A DNA stretch of 13,380 bases from Bacteroidales bacterium UBA6340 (GCA_002440265.1 DJSG01000029.1:21068-34447), one strand, 5' to 3'; positions 6,254 to 13,301 are shown, counted from the first letter of the stretch. The notes: a model not told the origin generated them from the letters alone. Numbers and translations are program-made.

Positions 6254-7363
6254 CTATTTCACATCTTGGACGAGACGGACTGCAAACCCGAAGTTGCGGC
6301 CCTCGCAGCCCGCGTCTGCGTCACTCGGAGGGAAGTTAAGGTAGCTCGCGACGATCGAGTCGCTGCTAGTATCAGACCAATAGTTGCCGTAGCTCTGCAC
6401 GTTGGCCACATTCGACCCGTAGCGGGATCCCGAAGCAGGCAGGAAAACGGCACCGGCAGACTCCATCAACTGCCAATCTGACAGGGTGAAAGTCTGATAA
6501 TCGGTGTAAGCCTGCACACTATACGTATCAGAGAAACCACTTTTGAAAGTAACGTCAGCAGGGCAAGTCCAATTGTCGGGGAGCAAAACGAGGCCATTCG
6601 CGTATTTGTTTTCACTCAACTGAATACGTGCCACACCTACAAGGTTACTTGCATTAGTACGAGTATCACGAAGATAATGCCACTCGCTATAAGTCAGCGT
6701 GTACCATATTTTACCATTACCTATATTGGTACCCCAATCTACAAAATCACCAATATAATCTTTATAATTCGTTGAGGTACTAATACCCCACTTGGCACTG
6801 CCCGTACTACCACTCCAACCGAACAAGTCTATTTTATCGGCAAGCGTGCCACCACTCTTGGAGTATCCGTATGTAGCAATCTGTACCGTTCCACCATCTA
6901 CATTATCCGTGCCCAACATATCATATTGATTATCAGCAAATGCCCAAGTCTGTGTACTCTGTGTGTATTGCAAATTGCCACGCGAGAAACGCACCTGCTT
7001 GGTAGCACTGACGGAGAATGCACCCGAGAGCGGCTTATCCGACACGGTATCCGGGCAATACTGAATATACACCGTGTCTTTCACGATTTGAGTAATGGTA
7101 TCGCGCACGGTTACCGTCTTTGTGATAGTATCGCGCACAGTGAGAGTGACGGTATCGCGTACCGTGATGGTCTTGATGATAGTATCGTGTATCTCTTCGC
7201 ACTCCTGCAGAATACCCTCAGGAAACTGCAAGAACGTTACACTATCCACATCGGTGGTGAAGAACTGCATGTAGGTGTTACCTTCCCACACCTGCATACG
7301 ACGCTGGGCATTCACGCCCAATACAACGGCGAACATAGTCGCCAAAAGAATAATTTTTTTCAT
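6254..7363 (-). CDS. Secreted protein with Asp-Thr repeat linker and C-type-lectin-like C-terminus
   Basis: This 369-residue protein has a signal peptide (MKKIILLATMFAVVLGVNA, cleavage near 19) with no lipobox. Residues 24-46 form a short module ending DVDSVTF, seen in many Bacteroidales surface proteins; the neighbouring 155-residue protein has a similar KITF. Residues 59-98 are a repetitive linker of alternating 10- and 8-residue units built on RDT (RDTVTLTV, RDTITKTVTV). The remainder starts with AFSVSATKQVRFSRGNLQY, a motif common in repetitive Bacteroidales hypothetical proteins. It ends with LPASGSRYG...GNYWSDTSSD...RNFGFAVRLV, resembling the C-type-lectin-like fold of Fib_succ_major and diversity-generating-retroelement target proteins. 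Ligand and role are unknown. No promoter box was found in the 239-base upstream gap, so it may depend on the gene before it. Confidence 0.85.
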   Translation of the reverse strand: MKKIILLATMFAVVLGVNAQRRMQVWEGNTYMQFFTTDVDSVTFLQFPEGILQECEEIHDTIIKTITVRDTVTLTVRDTITKTVTVRDTITQIVKDTVYIQYCPDTVSDKPLSGAFSVSATKQVRFSRGNLQYTQSTQTWAFADNQYDMLGTDNVDGGTVQIATYGYSKSGGTLADKIDLFGWSGSTGSAKWGISTSTNYKDYIGDFVDWGTNIGNGKIWYTLTYSEWHYLRDTRTNASNLVGVARIQLSENKYANGLVLLPDNWTCPADVTFKSGFSDTYSVQAYTDYQTFTLSDWQLMESAGAVFLPASGSRYGSNVANVQSYGNYWSDTSSDSIVASYLNFPPSDADAGCEGRNFGFAVRLVQDVK

Positions 7364-7602
7364 ACTTATAAGACCTCCCTCGACCCCTCCTTCAAGAGTA
7401 CCCCGTTTCGCCCACGGGCTTACGGGGACCCCGACAGGAGGGGCTACAGAGAGGATTTGCTTAATTGTTATACATTCAGTTGTTATTTGTAGTTGTTATT
7501 GTTATTAGTCTCATTAGACTTATTAGCCTTATCCGACTTACCTGTCCCATTTCCGTCGAGCCCCTCCTTTGGAGGGGTTGGGGAGGTCAGTTGGGGGAGT
7601 CC
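7364..7602. repeat. Repeat-rich gap: two inverted GC-rich palindromic elements around a 9-base array
   Basis: Two related palindromic elements face each other. One at 7371-7444 reads GACCTCCC, CCCCTCC, 46 bases, then GGAGGGG; the 46 bases contain a nested stem CCCCGT (7401-7406) with ACGGGG (7422-7427). The other, at 7560-7590 on the opposite strand, has the same arms CCCCTCC (7561-7567) and GGAGGGG (7571-7577) closed by only TTT, and ends GGGGAGGTC. Between them, at 7497-7541 on the minus strand, is a degenerate 9-base array (GTAAGTCGG, ATAAGGCTA, ATAAGTCTA, ATGAGACTA, ATAACAATA). The second element begins right after the stop of the 155-residue gene and may act as its terminator. No coding potential or CAAAnnTA promoter box is visible. 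Confidence 0.7.
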
Positions 7603-8070
7603 CTATTCCTTAATAAACCTTATCACCCGTGTCCCTATCTGCAGCAGATATGTGCCTTGCGGCAAGTGGCTGACATCTATCTTTGTCCCTTGTGCCGTGG
7701 TGAGCAATTGCCCAGTGGTGGAGTACACCCGCAGGGTGGTGTCGTCAGGCACGCCTTGCACGCAGAGCATCTCATGCGTAGGATTGGGATAGACGATGAC
7801 CGTGCTAGACTGTGCCTCGTCTGTGGAGGTGGGCACGGGCGATGTCTCGGAGAAGGTGATTTTGATAATGTTTTCCATGTACTCTTCGCCCAACAGATAC
7901 CCGTTGTAGTCAAGCAGTTGGACGCGGTCGTCCACGAAGACCCATTTGCCGATAGCGGCAATGTCTTCCGTACGGTCAGTACCAAAATACTTGTGCTGAA
8001 CCGTCAGTCGGTCTGCCATGAGCGGAAAACTGCATAGCAGACATACAAACAAGATAAATCGTTTGTTCAT
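7603..8070 (-). CDS. Small secreted protein with type IX secretion C-terminal sorting domain
   Basis: The product is 155 residues. A signal peptide MNKRFILFVCLLCSFPLMA (cleavage after residue 19) leads into about 70 residues without recognised family, including GKWVFVDDRVQLLDYNGYLL and a KITFSET motif (70-76). Residues 92-155 form a type A sorting domain: VYPNPTHEMLCVQG, then LRVYSTTGQLL, then IDVSHLPQGTYLLQIG and the terminal IRFIKE. Such domains direct export through the outer membrane by the type IX system and are then removed. ATG 8070 is preferred to the upstream in-frame ATG at 8115 because it places the signal peptide at the N-terminus. The cargo part is so small that it may be a structural or regulatory surface protein, or a shortened relic of a larger one. 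The secreted protein at 7363-6254 follows. Confidence 0.85.
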   Translation of the reverse strand: MNKRFILFVCLLCSFPLMADRLTVQHKYFGTDRTEDIAAIGKWVFVDDRVQLLDYNGYLLGEEYMENIIKITFSETSPVPTSTDEAQSSTVIVYPNPTHEMLCVQGVPDDTTLRVYSTTGQLLTTAQGTKIDVSHLPQGTYLLQIGTRVIRFIKE

Positions 8071-8428
8071 TGTGTTTGATGTTTTGCGGGCGGCGGTTCC
8101 TACCAACCCATACATAAAAACAAAGCGTGGAACCCTTATCCTTGCTCATTCTTCCACTTGAGGTTCTAGTAATACCTTGCACATAAGAATAAACAATAAC
8201 GCCCACGCCGATATGTACGTGTACACCAAAACAGTGTACTAAATACACATCAGAGGGCATTTATTGCCACTCTTGTTCCTAATGTGCGAAATTTACTAGA
8301 TTTCAAGTAGTAGAAACAAGCGCCAATAAACGCCGTTTAATAACAATATATGTGCAAAGACTCCTTGTGCAGGGCGTTATTGTCGCGGTAGTCACCCCAA
8401 CTATCCCCAACGTCAGGCTTTGCGGTTG
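8071..8428 (-). other. Long non-coding leader upstream of the type IX secreted protein, with inverted repeats
   Basis: About 350 bases separate the best promoter from the ATG at 8070. I find no convincing gene in it. A perfect 12-base inverted repeat brackets its middle: ACAATAACGCCC (8193-8204) and GGGCGTTATTGT (8372-8383), 167 bases apart. Inside is a hairpin GTACAC-7-GTGTAC (8221-8239) and a small one, GGCA-5-TGCC (8256-8268). The block could be a structured 5' leader, a small RNA gene, or a MITE-like remnant with 12-base terminal repeats, though no target-site duplication is visible. Confidence 0.45.
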
Positions 8429-8460
8429 CAAAGTTACAATGATTTTTACAAATACGCAAA
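8418..8460 (-). promoter_or_regulatory. Predicted promoter just downstream of uvrB, with overlapping palindrome
   Basis: On the minus strand, TTTG (8460-8457), 20 bases, then TAACTTTG (8436-8429) is a full match to the Bacteroidetes consensus. A perfect inverted repeat, CTTTGC-GGTT-GCAAAG (8418-8433), overlaps the -7 box and start region and could be an operator. The promoter points toward the two secreted-protein genes and starts 30 bases after the uvrB stop. Confidence 0.6.
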
Positions 8461-8489
8461 TTCTGTGTTCTGTGCCATCATACAGGGCT

Positions 8490-10505
8490 TCACTCCATGG
8501 CTTGCAACTTGTCCTCCATCTGCAGCAGTTCGTCACGCAGACGGGCGGCGGTGGTGAAGTCCAGTTCTTTGGCTGCGGCAAGCATAGCACGGCGTTGCTG
8601 TTCGGCTGCCTTTTGCAGTTGCTTCTTGGTGAATTGCTGCCACGGAGCACTCTTCCAACTATCGCGTATCTTGCTCTCCAACTGCTGCTTCTCCTGCTCT
8701 TCGTGGCGCATCATGGCCGTGAGCGGACTGGTCTCTATCGCCTTTTTGATAGCGGTGGGCGTGATATGGTGCTCCTCGTTGTATGCCATCTGTTTGGCAC
8801 GGCGGCGGTTGGTCTCGTCGATAGTCATCTGCATCGACTGCGTGATTTTGTCGCCATACATAATCACTTTGCCGTTCACGTTGCGGGCGGCACGTCCTGC
8901 CGTCTGCGTGAGCGAGCGATGGTCACGCAGGAAGCCCTCTTTGTCGGCATCAAGGATAGCCACCAGGCTCACCTCGGGCAAATCGAGTCCCTCGCGCAGG
9001 AGGTTGACACCCACCAGCACATCATACAGCCCTTTGCGGAGGTCTTCCATGATTTGAACGCGCTCCAACGTGTCCACGTCCGAGTGGATATAGGCAGAGC
9101 GCACGCCGTACTTGCGCAGGTAGTCGTCCAGTTCCTCCGCCATACGCTTGGTGAGTGTGGTGATGAGTATGCGCTCTTCCCGCTCCACGCGCACACGTAT
9201 CTCCTCCATGAGGTCGTCCACCTGATGAAGGCTCGGACGCACTTCTATTTCGGGGTCGAGAAGACCGGTGGGGCGTATGAGTTGGTCGATGACAATGCCA
9301 TTGGAACGCTCCAATTCGTACTCCGCAGGGGTAGCGGAGACATATATGGTCTGACCTGTTTTGCGTTGGAACTCGTCGAAAGTGAGCGGTCGGTTGTCGC
9401 GGGCGGCAGGCAGACGAAAACCGAAATTCACCAGATTGTCTTTGCGTGCCTTGTCGCCACCGTACATGGCGTGTATCTGGGGCACCGTGACATGGCTCTC
9501 GTCAATCACAAGAAGCATGTCCTTCGGGAAGTAGTCCAACAGGCAATAGGGCGGCGTACCCGGCTCACGCCCGTCGAAGTAGCGGCTGTAGTTCTCCACG
9601 CCTGAGCAGTAGCCCAGTTCCTGAATCATCTCAATGTCGTAGTTCACACGCTCCTCAATGCGCTTGGCATAGAGCGGCTCACCTATCTCTTGGAAGTGCA
9701 GTACCTGATTGGCAAGGTCCAGTTTGATTTGCGCTATCGCCGCCGCCTGCTTGTCGGGGTTGGTGCAGAAGATAGTGGCTGGGTAGATATTGTAGGTGTC
9801 GAACTCCTCAATCGTCTCAAGGGTGACGGGGTCAAGGGTGGAGATACTGTCCACCTCATTTCCAAAGAACTCAATGCGCAGCAGGTAGTCGGCATACGCC
9901 AGTGCAATGTCCACCGTGTCGCCCTTCACTCGAAAACGCCCATGGTTGAGGTCGATGTCGTTGCGCACATACTGTGCATTCACTAGTTGGCACAGCAGGT
10001 CATCCATACGAGTGGTCTGCCCGCGCATGACCGTGCTGCACGACTGGCTGAAGTCCTGCGGGTTGCCTATGCCGTACAGGCAACTGGCCGACGAGATGAC
10101 CACCACATCCTTCCGCCCGCTCAGCAGGGCAGCGATGGCACTCAGGCGCAGACGGTCAATCTCCTCGTTGATGCTGAGGTCCTTCTCGATGTAGGTGTCG
10201 GTGCTGGGGATATATGCCTCGGGCTGATAGTAGTCGTAGTAGGACACGAAGTACTCCACCGCGTTGTGCGGAAAGAACTGCCGCATCTCGCTGTACAGTT
10301 GGGCGGCAAGTGTCTTGTTGTGGCTGAGTATGAGAGTCGGACGGTTGATTTGGGCTATCACATTGGCAACGGTGAAGGTCTTACCCGACCCCGTCACACC
10401 GAGCAGCGTCTGCGCCTCCGCACCCGCACGCACACCGTCCACCAACTGGCGGATGGCTTCCGGCTGGTCGCCTGTAGGCTGGTATGGCGAAGTCAACTGA
10501 AACAT
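8490..10505 (-). CDS. uvrB: Excinuclease ABC subunit B (UvrB)
   Basis: UvrB receives DNA from UvrA, opens and verifies the lesion with its helicase-like motor, and recruits UvrC. The 671-residue length is normal. The Walker A loop is GVTGSGKT (36-43). The beta-hairpin that is threaded between the strands includes YYDYYQPEAYIP (89-100). The Walker B/DEAD-like box is VIDESH (333-338). Later come SATPAEYEL, LLREGLDLPEVSLVAI and the arginine-rich motif VI QTAGRAARN. The C-terminal UVR domain (about 630-670, with FTTAARLRDEL) binds UvrC. ATG 10505 is 3 bases after the queA stop, so translation is probably coupled to queA and the gene is the last of the rlmL-queA-uvrB operon. All motifs are intact. 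Confidence 0.98.
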   Translation of the reverse strand: MFQLTSPYQPTGDQPEAIRQLVDGVRAGAEAQTLLGVTGSGKTFTVANVIAQINRPTLILSHNKTLAAQLYSEMRQFFPHNAVEYFVSYYDYYQPEAYIPSTDTYIEKDLSINEEIDRLRLSAIAALLSGRKDVVVISSASCLYGIGNPQDFSQSCSTVMRGQTTRMDDLLCQLVNAQYVRNDIDLNHGRFRVKGDTVDIALAYADYLLRIEFFGNEVDSISTLDPVTLETIEEFDTYNIYPATIFCTNPDKQAAAIAQIKLDLANQVLHFQEIGEPLYAKRIEERVNYDIEMIQELGYCSGVENYSRYFDGREPGTPPYCLLDYFPKDMLLVIDESHVTVPQIHAMYGGDKARKDNLVNFGFRLPAARDNRPLTFDEFQRKTGQTIYVSATPAEYELERSNGIVIDQLIRPTGLLDPEIEVRPSLHQVDDLMEEIRVRVEREERILITTLTKRMAEELDDYLRKYGVRSAYIHSDVDTLERVQIMEDLRKGLYDVLVGVNLLREGLDLPEVSLVAILDADKEGFLRDHRSLTQTAGRAARNVNGKVIMYGDKITQSMQMTIDETNRRRAKQMAYNEEHHITPTAIKKAIETSPLTAMMRHEEQEKQQLESKIRDSWKSAPWQQFTKKQLQKAAEQQRRAMLAAAKELDFTTAARLRDELLQMEDKLQAME

Positions 10506-10508
10506 TCA

Positions 10509-11819
10509 CTAATCCCTTCTGAACAGAATACTGCTGTCACCGTAACTCAAAAAGCGGAAATCGTGGCTGAGGGCGTAGTCGTATATCGTGTGCCAGTCGC
10601 CACCCACAAAAGCACTGACCAGCAAGAGCAACGTGGACTTGGGCTGATGGAAGTTGGTAATCAGTTGGTTGACAACGTGGAAAGTATATCCCGGCTCTAT
10701 CATAATTTGGGTTTCGGCGTGCAGGGTATCCTGTCCTGTACGCTCCAGATAATCCACTATCGCCTGCAATGCATCGTGCGTAGAAAGGGTGTGTTCCCTC
10801 GTATAGGGCACAAACTGCGGCACATGCAACTCACCTTCCCCCACATGCCATTCATCATTCCTAATTCCTAATTCATAATTATCCCTTAGCCTTTCCCCGA
10901 TGAAATACAGGCTCTCCAATGTGCGCATACTGGTAGTGCCGACGGCTACGATGTGCCCTAAGTGATTGATAATATCCACAATAGCCTGCCGCGGCACTGC
11001 TATAATCTCCGTGTGCATGGTATGCTCGTTGGCGTCAGCGGTCTTCACGGGCTGGAAGGTGCCTGCGCCTACGTGCAGGGTGAGTTCGGTGGTCTGTATG
11101 CCGCAGGCACGGAGGTCGTTCAAGACCTCATCGGTGAAGTGGAGTCCTGCTGTGGGTGCCGCTACCGAACCCTTGATACGCGAATAGACGGTCTGGTAGG
11201 TCGTCTTGTCGCTCTCTTCCGTCGGACGGTTGAGATAGGGCGGGATGGGCAGTTCACCCACGGCGTCAAGGATTTCGGCAAAAGAAATGCCCCCATCCTG
11301 CCCCATCGGAGAGGGGGTATCGGGTGTGCTCCATGTGAATGTGACTTCATACGTGTTGCCTGTCTGTGCGCCGCGCTCCGCATTCAAGACAATGGTCTCA
11401 CCCGTACTGCGGAGGGTGGTTGTGAGGTGCAGAGCCCCTGATTTCCACTTCTTTGCGTTGCCTATCATGCACTTCCACGTGCAACTGGTGGTGCTTCCCA
11501 ACGACAGTTGGTAGTCGTGCGGACGCAGGGGTTCCAAACAGAACACCTCTATTCGCGCACCTTGTGCGGGCGCATGCGGGTCGGAGGTCGTGGGGGCGTC
11601 CTTGTGGAAGACCAACCGCGCCTGAATCACACGGGTGTTATTGTACACCAGCAGCGACCCCGCAGGGATATAGTCGCCCACGTGATAAAACACGTCTTCG
11701 GACACATGCCCGTCCTTGTAAACCAGCAACTTGCTATGGTCACGTTGCGCCAACGGATACTTGGCAATCCGCTCGTCGGGCAACGGGTAGTTATATTCGT
11801 CAATCAGTATCTGCTTCAT
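10509..11819 (-). CDS. queA: S-adenosylmethionine:tRNA ribosyltransferase-isomerase (QueA), long form with inserts
   Basis: QueA transfers the ribosyl part of S-adenosylmethionine to preQ1 in tRNA, giving epoxyqueuosine. Family motifs are clear: LPDERIAKYPLAQRDHSKLLV (13-33 region), NNTRVIQARL (60-69), IPPYLNRPTEESD (192-204), GSVAAPTAGLHFT (217-229), TLHVGAGTFQPV (247-258), VGTTSMRTLES (293-303), TNFHQPKSTLLLL (388-400) and FLSYGDSS (423-430). At 436 residues it is about 85 longer than the usual 340-360. Some extra length is expected for a long Bacteroidetes form. Three stretches look like recent low-complexity inserts: residues 76-86, 167-177 and 313-327, the last two encoded by repeat-like DNA. 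Its ATG overlaps the rlmL stop by four bases (ATGA). No catalytic motif is disrupted, so activity is likely. Confidence 0.93.
   Translation of the reverse strand: MKQILIDEYNYPLPDERIAKYPLAQRDHSKLLVYKDGHVSEDVFYHVGDYIPAGSLLVYNNTRVIQARLVFHKDAPTTSDPHAPAQGARIEVFCLEPLRPHDYQLSLGSTTSCTWKCMIGNAKKWKSGALHLTTTLRSTGETIVLNAERGAQTGNTYEVTFTWSTPDTPSPMGQDGGISFAEILDAVGELPIPPYLNRPTEESDKTTYQTVYSRIKGSVAAPTAGLHFTDEVLNDLRACGIQTTELTLHVGAGTFQPVKTADANEHTMHTEIIAVPRQAIVDIINHLGHIVAVGTTSMRTLESLYFIGERLRDNYELGIRNDEWHVGEGELHVPQFVPYTREHTLSTHDALQAIVDYLERTGQDTLHAETQIMIEPGYTFHVVNQLITNFHQPKSTLLLLVSAFVGGDWHTIYDYALSHDFRFLSYGDSSILFRRD
10846..10880 (-). repeat. Seven-base tandem array inside queA
   Basis: Read on the minus strand the units are AATTATG, AATTAGG, AATTAGG, AATGATG and AATGGCA, five units of 7 bases. 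They encode NYELGIRNDEW in frame. Gain or loss of one unit would shift the frame; three units (21 bases) keep it. Confidence 0.75.
11289..11321 (-). repeat. G/C-run repeat-like insert inside queA
   Basis: The plus strand has CCCCCATC, CTG, CCCCATC and then GGAGAGGGGG. This direct and inverted C-run/G-run arrangement is like the intergenic palindromic elements at 7371-7590. It encodes DTPSPMGQDGG (residues 167-177), which interrupts an otherwise conserved stretch before ISFAEILDAVGELPIPPYL. Confidence 0.45.
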
Positions 11820-13183
11820 CGTTTGTCAGTCTTGTGGGGACGCGGTGTCCTGTTGTCCCGCGCGAATGGTTTGCGGTCACTGGGCTTGCGTGCAAAAGGT
11901 TTCTTGTCGCCCTCATTCCGTCTGCCACGGGGCTTGAAATCGCGCTTGTTCCTGTCCTGTTTGAAGTCCTTGCGCTTGTTTTCTTGGTCGGCAAAGCGCG
12001 GTTTCGTGTCCTTGGGGTGGTCTTTTTTCCACTCCTTATGCTCACCCTGAAAGAGTTCGTACTGATTGAACAGGCACTCCAACTCGCCGTTCATCAGGCG
12101 TATCCGCTTGCTCGGCTTCAAACCGATGCACTTCAGCGCGTCCTCGTTGCTCGATATTATCCATGCGGTAGCCCCGCTGAACTGATGTTTGAGGGCGGTA
12201 CCTATGTCCTGATACAGGCGCAGCACATCCTTGTCCTGCGACAGACGTTCTCCGTAGGGGGGATTCATCATCACCAATGCCCCGTTGGTGTCGCGGTCGG
12301 CAAGGCGCAACTCCTCGATACGTATCTGCCGCACCTCGATGTCGTGCTGCAGGCTCGCCGACTGGATATTCTTGAGTGCTGTCTGCACGGCGTAATAACC
12401 TGCGTCAGAACCGTATACCTTGTGCGTGAAAGGACGCTCACGGCTGTCATCGTTGTAGATGTCCTCAAACAAGTCACGGTCGAAATCCGCCCATTTCTCA
12501 AAGGCAAAGCCCTTGCGGTAGATGCCGGGGGCGATGTTGCGGGCGATGAGGGCGGCCTCTATCAGCAGCGTACCCGACCCGCACATAGGGTCGTAGAAAT
12601 CACCCTGACCATGCCAGCCCACCAGCAGAAGCATACCTGCTGCCAGTGCCTCATTGATAGGGGCTTCCGTATTGGCAACGCGGTAGCCGCGCTTGTGCAG
12701 GCTCTCACCCGAACTGTCCAGCGAGATAGTCACTGTCTCGGCTGCAATATGCACATTCAGACTGAGGTCGGGACTGGTGAGTTTCACGCTCGGACGCCTC
12801 TGCTCGCGCTCCATCCAGTAGTCGGCAATAGCGTCTTTCACGCGGTAGGTGACGTATTGCGAATGGCGGAATGTGTCCGAATACACGGTAGCGTCAATGG
12901 CAAAACCCGTCTTGAGCGTCATATATTGGCTCCAGTCTATCTGTTTGGCGTGCTCATACACCGCGTCTGCATCTTTGGCGCGGAACGTAGCAATAGGCAC
13001 CAGCACGCGCGAGGCCGTGCGCAGACACATATTGGCGGTGTACAACAACCGCTTGTCGCCCGTGAATGACACCGCACGCCGCTCTATCTGCACATTGTTG
13101 GCACCCAACTCCACCAACTCTCCTGCCAGCACCTCTTCAAGTCCCTTGAAGGTCTTGGCAAGCATTTGAAACTCTTGATTCAT
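11816..13183 (-). CDS. rlmL: THUMP-domain class I SAM-dependent RNA methyltransferase, RlmL-like
   Basis: This 455-residue protein corresponds to the N-terminal (RlmL) half of E. coli RlmKL, which makes m2G2445 in 23S rRNA. A ferredoxin-like plus THUMP RNA-binding region covers about 1-155 (TFKGLEEVLAGEL, NMCLRTASRVL). The methyltransferase domain has the SAM loop DPMCGSGT (198-205), ARNIAPG, and the catalytic NPPYGERL (307-314). From about 384 the protein ends in a roughly 70-residue highly basic tail with repeats such as KKPFARKPSDRKPFARD, probably disordered and RNA-binding. It is the first gene of the rlmL-queA-uvrB operon and overlaps queA by 4 bases. ATG 13183 is preceded by a promoter about 119 bases upstream and by a tandem-repeat leader. 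The exact target base is inferred from the family. Confidence 0.9.
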   Translation of the reverse strand: MNQEFQMLAKTFKGLEEVLAGELVELGANNVQIERRAVSFTGDKRLLYTANMCLRTASRVLVPIATFRAKDADAVYEHAKQIDWSQYMTLKTGFAIDATVYSDTFRHSQYVTYRVKDAIADYWMEREQRRPSVKLTSPDLSLNVHIAAETVTISLDSSGESLHKRGYRVANTEAPINEALAAGMLLLVGWHGQGDFYDPMCGSGTLLIEAALIARNIAPGIYRKGFAFEKWADFDRDLFEDIYNDDSRERPFTHKVYGSDAGYYAVQTALKNIQSASLQHDIEVRQIRIEELRLADRDTNGALVMMNPPYGERLSQDKDVLRLYQDIGTALKHQFSGATAWIISSNEDALKCIGLKPSKRIRLMNGELECLFNQYELFQGEHKEWKKDHPKDTKPRFADQENKRKDFKQDRNKRDFKPRGRRNEGDKKPFARKPSDRKPFARDNRTPRPHKTDKR

Positions 13184-13184
13184 C

Positions 13185-13272
13185 GTCTGAATAACCCTTG
13201 TATATTGTTTGAGTACCCTTTGTATAACGTTTGAATACCCCTTTTATATTGTCTGAATCCCCTTTGTATGTT
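13185..13272 (-). repeat. Four 22-base tandem repeats in the rlmL leader
   Basis: Four consecutive 22-base units occupy 13185-13206, 13207-13228, 13229-13250 and 13251-13272 with no spacers, followed by a decayed fifth start (GTTAGACTATCC). On the plus strand each begins GTYTGARTA or GTCTGAATC and continues with a C-run and T-run. On the transcript each carries a purine block, AAGGG to AAAAGGGG. The array ends one base before the start codon. The units differ at several positions, so it is an old or diverging array. It is not a CRISPR, because unique spacers are absent. Confidence 0.85.
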
Positions 13273-13301
13273 GTTAGACTATCCATATCAAAAACAACCT
13301 A

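Noticed and set aside
6254..6430. Confirmed diversity-generating retroelement target
   Set aside because: The C-terminal fold is suggestive, but no reverse transcriptase or template repeat lies in the window, so I report only the resemblance.
7976..8260. A 94-codon minus-strand frame overlapping the type IX secreted protein
   Set aside because: It overlaps the signal peptide region in another frame, is rich in His/Val/Tyr without domain features, and has no leader or promoter of its own.
8352..10871. Long plus-strand open frames (417 and 294 codons) opposite uvrB and queA
   Set aside because: They overlap the full conserved uvrB and queA frames and have no family similarity.
11453..13069. 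A 538-codon plus-strand open frame opposite rlmL and queA
   Set aside because: It is antisense to two clearly conserved genes, crosses their junction and its translation shows no recognisable domain. It reflects codon bias of the real genes.
13185..13284. CRISPR array
   Set aside because: The 22-base units are directly adjacent and have no unique spacers; no cas gene is present.
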